Of a DNA stretch of 64,000 nucleotides, positions 42,204 to 51,406 are shown piece by piece. The notes beneath the pieces were generated by a model, which had not been told where the DNA came from, made no database searches, and worked only from the letters and a program-made list of their open reading frames with translations. Position 1 is the stretch's first letter, and each line of letters opens with the position of its first letter. Location: the NCBI RefSeq assembly GCF_002994635.1, contig NZ_PVNL01000135.1:540107-604106 (forward strand), given 5' to 3'. The translations under genes and the position numbers were made by a program. Source of the stretch: Enhygromyxa salina. GTDB taxonomy: Bacteria; Myxococcota_A; Polyangia; Nannocystales; Nannocystaceae.

Positions 42204-43322
42204 ATGCGACCCGTTCGTGTCCTCCCCGCAACTGATGTCGCCCACCTCGCGCGAGACGAGTCGCGTCTGCTGCGATTGGCGGTCCCCTGGCACTGGAAGT
42301 CTCCGGTCAGCATCAGCCCCCACGCGGGCGCGGCCGCGGCCGCGATCCTCGAATGGTTCGAGCAGCTCGGGTGCACGGCCGCCGAGCTCGACCGGGCCGA
42401 GCGGTTCGACATTGGCGGCTATGTAGGTATCCCGTTCCCGACCCTCGATTGCGAGCAGACTACCCGGATCGGCAAGTACCTGGCGTTGTGGTTGCTGTGG
42501 GACGACGTCCACGTCGAGCAACTCTCCAACGACTGGCGGATCGACGCGGCCGCGGTGCTCGGCAATCGCCGGCCACCAGGCCTCACCCGCTTCGACGAGG
42601 GCTGGTGGCAGCTCATGCAGGAGTTCCGGGTCAACCGCAGCCCCACGTGGATCCGCCGCCTGTGCGACGCGATGCAGCAATGGAGCGACGCGGCCGCCGC
42701 CGAGGCCGCCGTCGCGTTCCATCACCACGAGACCGGCGAAGTACCCCCCTTCGCCGACCAGCTCGAGCGGCGGATCGCAACAATCGGAATGTATGGCACC
42801 GCGTGCCTGCTCGAAGAGATCCACGATGACGAGCCACCAATCGCATTTCACGCTCACCCGATCGTGCAGATGCTGCAATACCTGTCCAGCAAGATCGTCG
42901 GGCTCGGGAATGACATGTTCAGCCTCGCCAAGGACTGCGTGGAGAACCAGCTCAACCTCGTGTCCACGCTCATGCACGAGTCGTCGGTCGGGGTCCGCGA
43001 CGCGCTCGCTATGTTGGTTCGCCTGCACGACGAAGCGCTGGTCCAGTTCGACCACCTCGCAGCCCAGATCGAGCCATGGGCCATCAGGATCTACCCGGGC
43101 GCCGAGCGCTGGGTGCAGGATCTGCGGGTCGCGTCGTTGGGGTTCAGCCTGTGGGAGTCGCAGGCACCTCGCTACCTGGCCCACCAGATCGTCGACAACG
43201 AGCGGGTGTTGCTCCCGCGCTTCTCGTACCTCGACCAGCCCCAGCCAAAACCACAGGCCCAGCCAAAACCACAGATCGTCGAGGCGTTTGGGCCACTCGC
43301 GGCTGGCCACGACTGCCGCTGA
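42204..43322 (+). CDS. Class I terpene synthase (terpene synthase family 2)
   Basis: The ATG at 42204 gives 372 residues; a GTG at 42162 would add 14. The metal-binding aspartate motif LLWDDVHVE (D100, D101, E105; DDxxxE) is followed by an NSE-type triad in GLGNDMFSLAKD near residue 240. RYL near the end gives the RY pair. The pattern is that of bacterial sesquiterpene or related cyclases acting on prenyl diphosphates with Mg2+. The GWWQLM and FHHHETGE segments are compatible. The product cannot be predicted. No P450, methyltransferase or prenyl diphosphate synthase is adjacent. It ends with a Pro/Gln-rich repeat (QPKPQAQPKPQ). Confidence 0.88.
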   Translation: MRPVRVLPATDVAHLARDESRLLRLAVPWHWKSPVSISPHAGAAAAAILEWFEQLGCTAAELDRAERFDIGGYVGIPFPTLDCEQTTRIGKYLALWLLWDDVHVEQLSNDWRIDAAAVLGNRRPPGLTRFDEGWWQLMQEFRVNRSPTWIRRLCDAMQQWSDAAAAEAAVAFHHHETGEVPPFADQLERRIATIGMYGTACLLEEIHDDEPPIAFHAHPIVQMLQYLSSKIVGLGNDMFSLAKDCVENQLNLVSTLMHESSVGVRDALAMLVRLHDEALVQFDHLAAQIEPWAIRIYPGAERWVQDLRVASLGFSLWESQAPRYLAHQIVDNERVLLPRFSYLDQPQPKPQAQPKPQIVEAFGPLAAGHDCR

Positions 43323-43330
43323 GCGCCCGC

Positions 43331-44596
43331 TCAGAACCGCAAGATCAGCCCCGCCTGCCCGCCGTTGCGCCCCGCCGCCAGCGTGGGGGTGAGCTGCACG
43401 CCAGCGCGAACGGGGATCCCCCACGCCTCGTTGAATTCGCGGCGCCGCTTGCTGCCGGCCACCAACATGCCGATGCCACCGCCAGCCGTGCCGAGCCCGA
43501 CCAGCAGCAGAGGCAGGCTGATCGCCACGTAGGAGACCGAGATCGCCATCATCACGGTGCCGGACAGCGCCAGGACCGAGCCCATGGTGAGCATCACGAT
43601 CCCGCCCCCGTGCAGACCCCGGCCGTCCTGCAGCGGTCGCTGACCCACGGGGATGTCGCTGCCGGAAGGCGAGGAAGACGACGACGTCGTCGACTCTGGC
43701 CGCATGCGCACGCCAGCGATCTCGGCCTTGGGCACCGAGACCACGGTCCCGTCGGCTGCACGCGCGATCGCGAGGTCGGCGCTGGACTGGGCGACGACCG
43801 TGCCCCCGACCGAGGCTCCGTCTTTCATCTGCAGGGCGACCTGCTTGCCGAGCAGGCCCTGCCACAGGGTCGAGCCCGTGAGCGTGAGGCTGTCGCCGCC
43901 GATCCGCGGCGCGGGGGCGGCTGGCGGCGCGGCCGTGGGCGGCGGCGCAGCTGTCGGTTGCGCGGCGGTGGGCGGCGCGTCAGTTGGGGGAGCTGGCTCG
44001 GCCGCGGGCGCGGGCGCGGCGTCCTTGGGCAGCTTGGGCGGCGCGAGCATGAGCGCCTGATCGAGCCCGGTGAGCTGGTCGAGGCGCTCGAGCTGGCCGA
44101 GGTCTGGACCGATCCCCGGACCGAGGCCCGAGAGGCCTGGCCCCGCGTGGGCCAGCATCGGGCTGACCAACAGCGGCAGCGCACCCGCCACGGCGATCAA
44201 CCCACGCCGCACCTGGGTGGCCAAGCTGCGCTCGAGCCGACCGCCGGGGCCGGCGTCGAGCAGCTCACCGCGCAGGTCGTCCTTCATGTGCCAGTCGTGC
44301 GTGGGCACGTGATCCAGCGCGTGGACGCCCAGCGGGATCCCAAATCGTGGGGTCTCGCAGCTGAGGATCACCCGATCGCCCATGATCTCGCGGATCTCGC
44401 TGATCTCGCTGATCGCGTAGTGGCTGCGCGCGATCGCGTCGGCGACCAGGATCTCGGCGAGGCCAGCGTGGCGCTGCGCAGACGAGCGGGGCGCGGCGCG
44501 ATCGAAGTCCCGGATCGTCGCCGGGCGATCGATCCACTCGGCCTCACGGCAGCGGAGATCCAGAGCGGGCAGAGGCGTGGGCGTCATCGAGGTCAT
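43331..44596 (-). CDS. Hypothetical two-part protein with Pro/Ala linker and C-terminal membrane helices
   Basis: Reading from the ATG at 44596 gives 421 residues. The first 105 are soluble and coding by composition, with repeated SEISEIREI. A hydrophobic segment at about 132-150 ends in SPMLAHAG like a signal peptide, so an ATG at 44287 is an alternative start. A Pro/Ala/Thr linker (about 185-230) leads to a small beta domain (LLGKQVALQMKDGASVGGTV) that resembles an Sm-like fold, then two or three helices (about 330-385) and a C-terminal beta strand ending ILRF. Its stop is eight bases from that of the terpene synthase. No family is recognised. Confidence 0.65.
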   Translation of the reverse strand: MTSMTPTPLPALDLRCREAEWIDRPATIRDFDRAAPRSSAQRHAGLAEILVADAIARSHYAISEISEIREIMGDRVILSCETPRFGIPLGVHALDHVPTHDWHMKDDLRGELLDAGPGGRLERSLATQVRRGLIAVAGALPLLVSPMLAHAGPGLSGLGPGIGPDLGQLERLDQLTGLDQALMLAPPKLPKDAAPAPAAEPAPPTDAPPTAAQPTAAPPPTAAPPAAPAPRIGGDSLTLTGSTLWQGLLGKQVALQMKDGASVGGTVVAQSSADLAIARAADGTVVSVPKAEIAGVRMRPESTTSSSSSPSGSDIPVGQRPLQDGRGLHGGGIVMLTMGSVLALSGTVMMAISVSYVAISLPLLLVGLGTAGGGIGMLVAGSKRRREFNEAWGIPVRAGVQLTPTLAAGRNGGQAGLILRF

Positions 44597-44659
44597 GGCG
44601 GGTCGCAGTCGTGCCCCGGCTGGGGCTTCGGTGGGTAGTCTGCCAGAGCGAAGATCGGT

Positions 44660-45499
44660 TCAGGAGAGTTTTGGACGGTCGATCTCGGCGAGCATCTCTT
44701 GGGCCGCCGCGACCCGGGCCCTGGCCTCGTGCGCGAGCAAGCGAGGCCGCAGGCGGGCGTCGGTGTCGTTGAGCGTGGCCAGGAACGCGGCACCCAGCGC
44801 GCGCCCGCGATGGATGTGATCATAGAGCTCGTCGAACACCTCGATGTCCTCGGCGTCGACCTGGGGGTCGGCGGGCGTCGGCGGGCAGGCCTGCACGGTC
44901 TGGCGCTCCGGTCGGACGACCTCGACCGCGCGGGCTTGGTCGCCGCGGCCGAGCCAGCTCAGGACCTCGGCGATCGCCTTGTCGGGGTCTTCGAGCAGCG
45001 ACTGGTACGAGCACACGTGGGCCGCGTAGCGCCGGGTGGCGATGTCCCGCAGCAGCCCAAAATTATCGACCCACCACTCGAGCGCGGGCGGGAGCTCGTG
45101 GCGCAAGATCGCCTCGTGCGACTCCAAACCGGCTTGCTCGCGGTGAAGCTCGCGCAAGCGCGTGCGCGAGACCGCGAACTGCCGCCACTCACGGACAGTC
45201 CCGATCACCCGATCGACGTAGGCCAGATCGCTGCGCACCAGCCCCGGAACCATGATCTTGACCGCGTGAAAGTTGGTCTGATCCGGGAACAGGAACGCCC
45301 CCGTCAGCGGGTGGGGGTTGGTCCGGTAGTAGATCCCGCCGAGCAGCTGCGACTCCCAGAACCCGTCAGGGTTGGCGCTGGCCAGCAGCGCCCGCCAGTC
45401 ACCTGGGAACGCCTCACCGATCGCCTCGAACCCGGCCGCCACGAGGATCTGCATCCACATCGAGGTGCCCGATCGGGGCGTGCCCGTGACGATCAACAT
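44660..45499 (-). CDS. Sulfotransferase-like P-loop protein
   Basis: The ATG at 45499 gives 279 residues, starting MLIVTGTPRSGTSMWMQILV. The VTGTPRSGTS loop matches the 5'-phosphosulfate-binding loop of sulfotransferases. Later VSRTRLRELH and SYQSLLEDPDKAIAEVLSWL correspond to the 3'-phosphate region and the usual helix after it. Length fits bacterial sulfotransferase family proteins, which transfer sulfate from PAPS to hydroxyl groups. The acceptor is not known. The start is 66 bases from the divergent membrane protein gene. Confidence 0.8.
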   Translation of the reverse strand: MLIVTGTPRSGTSMWMQILVAAGFEAIGEAFPGDWRALLASANPDGFWESQLLGGIYYRTNPHPLTGAFLFPDQTNFHAVKIMVPGLVRSDLAYVDRVIGTVREWRQFAVSRTRLRELHREQAGLESHEAILRHELPPALEWWVDNFGLLRDIATRRYAAHVCSYQSLLEDPDKAIAEVLSWLGRGDQARAVEVVRPERQTVQACPPTPADPQVDAEDIEVFDELYDHIHRGRALGAAFLATLNDTDARLRPRLLAHEARARVAAAQEMLAEIDRPKLS

Positions 45500-45552
45500 C
45501 GCCAGCAGTAGACCACGCCCACGCGCGCGACAAAAGCCACGGCTCGCCGCTC

Positions 45553-45558
45553 TATACT
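45553..45558 (+). promoter_or_regulatory. Possible -10 element close to the start at 45566
   Basis: TATACT ends eight bases before the ATG at 45566. If used, the transcript would be leaderless or nearly so. No clear -35 is visible in the 66-base divergent gap. Confidence 0.3.
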
Positions 45559-45565
45559 CGCGGGC

Positions 45566-46246
45566 ATGGCCGAGTCTTCGCCACCGCCCGGTTCGCCCCC
45601 GCACAAGCGAACCCCCGCACAACGCGCTGCGCGGGCGTTGATCAAGGGGATCCTGCCGCGGCCCAGCCGGTCGTCGAGGTTCGTCCGCTACTCGCTGTAT
45701 GCATTCGTGATCGCCTTTGCGATCCTGGTCTCGGCCGCGTCGCTGCCCGTTGTCGGTCGCTGGCTGCGAGATCACACGATCGGCCCGCTGCCGGCCAACC
45801 CCAGCCTCGGCCTCTCGCTCGAGGGGATCGCCAACGCGATCGACTTCCTCGGGGTCCTGTTCATCGGCGGCGCCGTGTTCTCGTCGCAGATGGCCAAGTT
45901 CGTCCAGGACCGGGCGATCGACTACGAGCACGCGATGACGACCGCGTTCGGAGTCGACAGCTACGAGATCTCGACCGAGATCGACGCCTCGATCGCCCGG
46001 ATCGACGGCCTGATCGAGCGCGCGGCGTGGGCCGGGTTTGGGCGCACGGTCTGGGACGGCTGGAAGGAAGCGCGGCGGCTCTACTTCATGATCTTCGACC
46101 TGCCCGGGCACTATGGCCGCTACGCCTGGACCATGGTCGTGACCCGGTTCCCCGGCGGGTTCTTTGGGCTGCTCGCGTTCCTCACCTTCGGCTCGAGCGC
46201 CGCGCTCAAGACCGCCAAGCTCTGGGTCGACATGGGCCCCTCGTAG
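45566..46246 (+). CDS. Membrane protein of unknown function
   Basis: The 226-residue protein has a basic, Pro-rich N-terminus, a membrane helix at about 41-60, a second near 90-108, and a third hydrophobic region near 185-205. Between the last two lies a helical section with SYEISTEIDASIARIDGLIE. No domain is recognised. It converges with the HNH gene, the stops being 16 bases apart. Confidence 0.7.
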   Translation: MAESSPPPGSPPHKRTPAQRAARALIKGILPRPSRSSRFVRYSLYAFVIAFAILVSAASLPVVGRWLRDHTIGPLPANPSLGLSLEGIANAIDFLGVLFIGGAVFSSQMAKFVQDRAIDYEHAMTTAFGVDSYEISTEIDASIARIDGLIERAAWAGFGRTVWDGWKEARRLYFMIFDLPGHYGRYAWTMVVTRFPGGFFGLLAFLTFGSSAALKTAKLWVDMGPS

Positions 46247-46262
46247 ATCGGACGAGGGCGCT

Positions 46263-46772
46263 CTAGAACAACCAGTCGCGCCAGGGTGGCGGGATCTCTT
46301 CGAGCCCCAGCGCCGTGCGAGTGGGTGGCATCCAGCGCGGGCGCAGCGGTCGGACATAGAGCGGCATGTTGGCCTCGTCTGGGGTCCGGCCGCCCTTGCG
46401 CAGGTTACAGGGCGAGCACGCGGTGACGATGTTGTCCCATGACGTGGGCCCGCCCCGGTGCCGGGGGAGCACGTGGTCCAACGTCAGCTCGCGGCGAGAC
46501 GGCCGGTTGCCACAGTACTGACAGGTGAAGCGATCCCGAACGTGCACACCCTCTCGCGAAAATCGGACGATGTACTGCTGCGGTCGGTACGGTCCGAGCA
46601 ACCGCACGACGGCGGGCGCTGCGTACTCGCGCGTGACCGTGCGGATCGGTCGCTCGTGAGCCGCAACCATCTCGACCTTGCCCAGGAAGCTCATGCAAAT
46701 CGCTCGCTGCCACGGGATCACACGTAGCGGCTGATAGCCCTGATCGAGCAGCAAGGTGTCTTTGGCAGTCAC
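46263..46772 (-). CDS. HNH endonuclease
   Basis: A GTG at 46772 gives 169 residues (VTAKDTLLLDQGYQPLRVIP); the open extension to 47090 has no coding features. The N-terminal half is the domain usual in this family (ICMSFLGKVEMVA). The HNH core has CQYCG, then LTLDHVLPRHRGGPTSWDN and a second pair in CSPCNLRKGG, giving a zinc-stabilised beta-beta-alpha-metal site with the His of LDH as catalytic base. Stand-alone HNH proteins of this size are widespread and mostly uncharacterised. It is not adjacent to the nuclease cluster at 15-18 kb. Confidence 0.92.
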   Translation of the reverse strand: MTAKDTLLLDQGYQPLRVIPWQRAICMSFLGKVEMVAAHERPIRTVTREYAAPAVVRLLGPYRPQQYIVRFSREGVHVRDRFTCQYCGNRPSRRELTLDHVLPRHRGGPTSWDNIVTACSPCNLRKGGRTPDEANMPLYVRPLRPRWMPPTRTALGLEEIPPPWRDWLF

Positions 46773-47092
46773 GATACTAACGATGCGGTGGCCGCGATCT
46801 TGGGTCCGGCCCGCTCGGTCGTGAGCGCGTGCGGGGCTGGACCCGGGCTTCTTGGCCGTTTTGGCCGCGCCCAATTGAGGAAGGTTGGCATGGCGTTCGC
46901 TCGGTGTTCGGCGCCAGGACTGTAGCACTCGCATTCGCACTCGTCCTATCCGGATTGTCGGCGCCACGCCGTCGGTGGTGCAATGCTTGGTGTCGCTTGC
47001 CGGGGGGCAGCGCGCGACAGGTTGAGACCTGGACTCGAATGTAGGCAAACGTGGGCTGGCGCCGTGGTCCGCCGTCCTGGTACAGGACAATC

Positions 47093-48517
47093 GTGCGCTG
47101 GACCCCCCAGACCCTCGCTGACGCGGCCGGTGGCCGCCTGCTTCGCGCTGGTGATCGACCGATCGCGGCGGCCTTCATCGACAGTCGAGCTCCCCGGGCG
47201 GACGCGCTGTTCGTGCCGGTCATGGCCGCGCGAGACGGGCACGACTTCATCGCCGCGGCGGCCCAGGCGGGCGCCAGCGCGACCTTGTTGAAGGCGGGGC
47301 GGAGCCTGCCCCCGGGCGCCGAGCGGCTCACCGTGGTCGAGGTCGACGACACCCTCGCGGGGCTGAGTTCACTCGGGCGTCACGCTCGCGATCAGATCTA
47401 CGGACCGGTCGTTGCGATCACCGGGAGCAACGGCAAGACCACGACCCGGGCCCTGGTCGAGGCCGCGCTCGCGACCCGCTTTGCGCCGGTGACCTGCACG
47501 CGCGGCAACCTCAACAACCACCTGGGTGTACCGCTGACCCTGGTCGACGAGCCCCACGCAGCGGCGGCGGCGGTCCTGGAGCTGGGCATGAGCGCGCCGG
47601 GAGAGAACGACCACCTCGCGCGGATCGTGCGGCCGAGCGTGCACGTGATCAGCTCGATCGCGCTCGAGCACCTCGAGTTCATGGGCTCACTCGAGAACAT
47701 CGCGGCGGCCGAGGCCGAGCCGATCCCCCACCTGCGGCCGGGTGCCGACGGGCACCCGCCCGCGCTGGTGGTGCCCGCCGACGAGCCGAGCTTGCGGGCC
47801 CACCTGCCTCCACCCGAGTCGGGCGTCCGCGTGCTCCGGGTCGGGCCTGGCGCTGGCGCCGACGAGCTGCTCGATGTCGCGATCACCGAGGTCGAGGTCG
47901 GCGTTCGGACCCGCGCGGTGCTGCAGCTGCGCAGCGGCGAGCGACTCGAGCTGCGGCTCGCCAGCTTCGGGGCCCACAACGCGCGAAACGCCGCGAGCGC
48001 GGTGGCGGTCGCCGTCCACCTCGGCTTGCCGCTGGCGCCGCTGGTCGACGCGCTCGAGGCTGTCGCGCCGGTCGGTGATCGCGGCCGGCTGCAGCAGCTC
48101 GGCCCGCACTTGCTGATCGCGGACTGCTACAACGCCAACCCCGGGTCGATGATCGCGGCGCTCGACAGCCTGGCGCGGCTGCGAGCGACGCGGCCCGGTC
48201 CGTTGCTCGCGATCCTCGGTGACATGCTCGAGCTCGGGCCTGCCCAGGCTCAGCTCCATCGTGAGATCGGCGCTCACGCGGCGCAGCTGGGCGTCGACGC
48301 CGTGCTGGGGTTTGGCCCGCTGGCGCAGGAGATCGTCGCGGCCGCCGACGCGGCTGGGGTTGCGGCCACGCATGTGTCGGGTGAGGCCGGCAGCGTGGAG
48401 GCGGCGGTCGCGTGGATCCGCGCGCAGCTGGGCGAGACCAACGACCCCGGCGCGGTGTTGTTCAAGGGCAGTCGGGGCATGCGACTCGAGCGGATCGTCG
48501 CCGCGCTCGCGGACTGA
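47093..48517 (+). CDS. murF: UDP-N-acetylmuramoyl-tripeptide--D-alanyl-D-alanine ligase
   Basis: The GTG at 47093 gives 474 residues. Three MurF domains are seen: an N-terminal UDP-binding part with AAFIDSRAPRADALFVPV, the ATP domain from GPVVAITGSNGKTTTRAL with TRGNLNNHLGVPLTL and AVLELGMSAPGE, and a C-terminal domain with LLIADCYNANPGSMIAALD and AILGDMLELG. The enzyme adds D-Ala-D-Ala to the muramyl tripeptide in peptidoglycan synthesis. No other cell-wall genes are adjacent, so it is either detached from the dcw cluster or a second copy. Confidence 0.95.
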   Translation: MRWTPQTLADAAGGRLLRAGDRPIAAAFIDSRAPRADALFVPVMAARDGHDFIAAAAQAGASATLLKAGRSLPPGAERLTVVEVDDTLAGLSSLGRHARDQIYGPVVAITGSNGKTTTRALVEAALATRFAPVTCTRGNLNNHLGVPLTLVDEPHAAAAAVLELGMSAPGENDHLARIVRPSVHVISSIALEHLEFMGSLENIAAAEAEPIPHLRPGADGHPPALVVPADEPSLRAHLPPPESGVRVLRVGPGAGADELLDVAITEVEVGVRTRAVLQLRSGERLELRLASFGAHNARNAASAVAVAVHLGLPLAPLVDALEAVAPVGDRGRLQQLGPHLLIADCYNANPGSMIAALDSLARLRATRPGPLLAILGDMLELGPAQAQLHREIGAHAAQLGVDAVLGFGPLAQEIVAAADAAGVAATHVSGEAGSVEAAVAWIRAQLGETNDPGAVLFKGSRGMRLERIVAALAD

Positions 48518-48588
48518 ACCGCTCAAAACCAGCAAATTATGGTTGCTGCGGCCGGTTCGCGCGATGATGGGTCGGTGAGGCGGCGACG

Positions 48589-49197
48589 ATGACGAAGCGG
48601 GTGGTGATCGTGCCGCGCTGGGGTGGCCACGGCCAACACGACTGGTACCCATGGTTGCGCGCGCAGCTGGCCGAGGATCCGGGCGCCGGCTTGCAGGTCG
48701 AGGTCGTCGAGCTGCCCAACCCCGACGCCCCGGTGATCGAGCAGTGCGTCGCCGCGCTGCAGTCGGCTTTGGGCACGCGCGCCGAGGATCTGCGCTCGAC
48801 CCTGCTGGTCGGTCACAGCGTCGGCTGTCAGGCGCTGCTGCGCTATCTCGCGGAGCTGCGCGCCAGTGACTCCGGCGGGGGCGGCGACAGCGAGCGACCG
48901 GTCGGGCCCGAGCACCTGCTGTGCATCGCCGGCTGGTGGGTGGTGGACGAGCCGTGGCCGTCGATCCGCCCGTGGATCGACACCTCGATCGCGCTGCCCT
49001 CGTTGCAGTCCAACACGGCCGGCGGCGTGACGGTGCTGCTCTCGAGCGACGATCCCTTCACCAGCGACTGGCGGACCAACAAGGCCACCTGGGAGCAGCG
49101 CCTGGACGCCGACGTTCGCGTGATCCAGGCCGGCCGGCACTTCAACGGCGCCCAGGAACCAGCCGTCCTCCAGCTCGTACGCGAGCGCCTCACCTGA
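48589..49197 (+). CDS. RBBP9/YdeN-type alpha/beta hydrolase
   Basis: The 202-residue protein starts with a strand VVIVPRWGGHGQHDWYPWL. The nucleophile is the Ser of LLVGHSVGCQALL, an Asp is in VLLSSDDPF and a His is in QAGRHFNG, completing a serine hydrolase triad in the order and spacing of the RBBP9 family. These are small serine hydrolases with unknown substrates. It lies 71 bases after murF and could be co-transcribed. Confidence 0.87.
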   Translation: MTKRVVIVPRWGGHGQHDWYPWLRAQLAEDPGAGLQVEVVELPNPDAPVIEQCVAALQSALGTRAEDLRSTLLVGHSVGCQALLRYLAELRASDSGGGGDSERPVGPEHLLCIAGWWVVDEPWPSIRPWIDTSIALPSLQSNTAGGVTVLLSSDDPFTSDWRTNKATWEQRLDADVRVIQAGRHFNGAQEPAVLQLVRERLT

Positions 49198-49208
49198 GCC
49201 CGGCCAGT

Positions 49209-50639
49209 CTAAAACAGCTTTCCGGGGTTGAGGATCCCGAGCGGGTCGAAGATCTGCTTGATCGCTCGCATCGCGGCGATCTCCATCGCGCTGCGGGTGT
49301 GACCGAGATACTCGCGCTTGAGCAAGCCGATCCCGTGCTCGGCCGAGACGCTGCCCTGAAACTCGCGCACGAGCCCGTACATGGTCGGGTCGAAGCCGTG
49401 GCAGCGCCGCAGGAATTCTTCGAGGCTCACGTCTGCGGGCCGCAACAAATTTAGGTGCAGGTTGCCGTCGCCGACGTGACCAAAGCACAGCGCCGGGATC
49501 TCGGGCAGCGCGGCGGCCACGGCCTCGCGCCAGCGCGACATGAAGCGCGCGACCTCGCGAACCGGCACCGCGACGTCGGCCTTGTGCGGCGTGTGTCCGT
49601 GCAGGGACTCGGAGATGTCCTCGCGCCATGCCCACAGCTCCTGGGCCTGGGTCTCGGTCTGAGCGACGACCGCGTCGAGCAGCTCGTCGGCCTCTTGCGC
49701 CTCGCCCAACAGCTCCATCAGCGCGTCTTGGGTCGACTCGCCATCGCCGTCGTGCTCGACCTCGATCAACACCTGCATCGGGCCAAGCTGCGCGAGCGGG
49801 CCGGCCTGATCGACCCCCCGGTGGGCGACGACGTGCTCGACGCAGCCGCGGTCAAAGCACTCGAACGCCGACAGGGTCAGCGACGACCCACGCAGGCGCG
49901 CGAACAGCTGCGACAGCGCCGCGTCGCTCGCGAGCGAGCAGATCACCACCACGTGACCCGCGGGCGGCTGGGTCAGCGAGAGCGTGGCCTCGACGATCAA
50001 CCCCAGCGTGCCTTCCGAGCCGATGAACAGCTGGCGCAGGTCATACCCGGTGTTGTTCTTGACCAGCGCGCCCCCGAGCGACAGCCGCTGACCGTCGGCG
50101 AGCACGACCTCGAGCCCCGCGACCCGCTCGCGGGTCAGGCCGTGGCGGATGACCTTCACGCCGCCCGCGTTGGTTGCGATCGTGCCGCCGATCTGGGCCG
50201 ACCCCTTGGCCGCGAAGTCGACTGGATACGTCAGGGCGTGGGCCACCGCCGCGTCTTGCACGGCCTGGACCGTGGCCCCGGCCTGGCAGCGCAGCAGTCG
50301 GCTCGGCCCGTCGACCTCGAGGATCGCGCTCAGGCGCTCGAGTGACACGACCAGCTCACCGTTGGTCGCCGTCGCGGCGCCGGTCAGCCCGGTGCGGCCG
50401 CCCGAGGGGACGATCGCTACCCGGGCTTCTGTGCACAGCCGCGCGATCGCCTGGACCTGCTCGATCGTGCGTGGCAACGCGATCGCGCCCGGGGCCACCG
50501 GCCAGCCGCCCCTGCAGCGATCGCTGCCGTAGTAGGCCAGGTCGTCGCCCTCGATGATGACGTCGTCGCCGATCAGGGCGCGCAGACGCTCTACGAAGCC
50601 GTCGTCATCGGCGCGTCGAAAGCCTTGGTGGGGGGACAT
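49209..50639 (-). CDS. FAD-linked oxidase (glycolate oxidase GlcD/D-lactate dehydrogenase type)
   Basis: The 476-residue protein has an FAD-binding PCMH domain (about 30-215) with VPSGGRTGLTG, GSAQIGGTIATNAGG and GALVKNNTGYDLRQLFIGSEG, and a C-terminal oxidase domain with CFGHVGDGNLHLN and SAEHGIGLLKREYL. These match FAD-linked oxidases that oxidise D-2-hydroxyacids such as glycolate, D-lactate or D-2-hydroxyglutarate. No GlcE/GlcF partners are adjacent, which favours the single-subunit D-lactate or D-2-hydroxyglutarate type. It converges with the hydrolase gene. Confidence 0.92.
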   Translation of the reverse strand: MSPHQGFRRADDDGFVERLRALIGDDVIIEGDDLAYYGSDRCRGGWPVAPGAIALPRTIEQVQAIARLCTEARVAIVPSGGRTGLTGAATATNGELVVSLERLSAILEVDGPSRLLRCQAGATVQAVQDAAVAHALTYPVDFAAKGSAQIGGTIATNAGGVKVIRHGLTRERVAGLEVVLADGQRLSLGGALVKNNTGYDLRQLFIGSEGTLGLIVEATLSLTQPPAGHVVVICSLASDAALSQLFARLRGSSLTLSAFECFDRGCVEHVVAHRGVDQAGPLAQLGPMQVLIEVEHDGDGESTQDALMELLGEAQEADELLDAVVAQTETQAQELWAWREDISESLHGHTPHKADVAVPVREVARFMSRWREAVAAALPEIPALCFGHVGDGNLHLNLLRPADVSLEEFLRRCHGFDPTMYGLVREFQGSVSAEHGIGLLKREYLGHTRSAMEIAAMRAIKQIFDPLGILNPGKLF

Positions 50640-50923
50640 CTCGGGCGAAGCTACATCGAACCCACGCGCAGCCGTGGGTGGCTCGCGCGGCTCGAGACCG
50701 TGGTCGCCGGCGATTTCATGTGTTAGGTTTGTCGGGTTTGACCCCCGGCGGCACCGCCGACGTCGAGCTTGGACCCGTGGTCACCGGACTGGTCGTTTTG
50801 GTGGCCAATTGTGATCGTTCTGGTCGTTGCGCTGCCCGCGAAATTTTGGCGGGCGGGATGCGCATGCGCCACCGGCCTTGGTGCGATTTGCCCCAGTTCT
50901 GCTCGAAGACCGATCGGCTCCAA

Positions 50924-50962
50924 CAAAAACCGCGCGCCCCCGACTTCCGGGGTGGCGCGCGG
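50924..50962 (-). terminator. Rho-independent terminator for the gene at 51002-51334
   Basis: Read on the minus strand, a GC-rich hairpin (CCGCGCGCC paired with GGCGCGCGG, extended by GGGG/CCCC) is followed by TTTTTGTTG. It begins 39 bases after the stop of the small minus-strand gene. The rest of 50640-51001 holds no gene that I can support. Confidence 0.75.
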
Positions 50963-51001
50963 TCGACTCACGGACCCTTCCTGGCCGTGAGGCTCGGAGT
51001 C

Positions 51002-51334
51002 TCAGACAGACACGCTGGGTTGGCTCGCGCGCGGACGCAGCAGCTGCCGCACCATGCGAACCACCGACTTCACCACGGGATGCCCCTTGATGAAGACAAC
51101 CCCCACGACGTGCTTATCGTCGCCGGACACGAGGACTGCGTGGTCACCGACGAGGACACGGACGGAGGGTTCTTGGGCGATTTGCCGGAGCTTCACTGCC
51201 TCCATGACAATCGGGTTCCACCGATCATCACCGACCCACTCGGGGTCGCCGCTGTGTGCGGGGTCAGTGAACCAATCAAGTACGGCCACGATGCCATCGT
51301 GGCGCAGGACACGTTCGATCTTGCTGTTGGGCAT
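51002..51334 (-). CDS. Conserved-looking hypothetical protein, 110 residues
   Basis: The ATG at 51334 has a strong ribosome site (CCAGGAAACAAC) and yields 110 residues from MPNSKIERVLRHDGIVAVLD. A helical first half (WNPIVMEAVKLRQIAQEP) is followed by strands RVLVGDHAVLVSGDD and VVGVVFIKG. The longer frame to 51613 was rejected. It has its own terminator, so it is a single-gene unit. Its promoter is in the gap before TatD. No family is recognised. Confidence 0.7.
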   Translation of the reverse strand: MPNSKIERVLRHDGIVAVLDWFTDPAHSGDPEWVGDDRWNPIVMEAVKLRQIAQEPSVRVLVGDHAVLVSGDDKHVVGVVFIKGHPVVKSVVRMVRQLLRPRASQPSVSV

Positions 51335-51406
51335 GTTGTTTCCTGGGTTGGGGGACGACGGATTTTTACAGCTAGACGCGCACAGCGTCAATCGCGCGAG
51401 GTTACA

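Noticed and set aside
50769..50990. 73-codon frame with a hydrophobic start (WWPIVIVLVVALPAKFW)
   Set aside because: It has a TTG start without a ribosome site and its second half overlaps the terminator hairpin of the opposite gene. A membrane peptide is possible but not supported.
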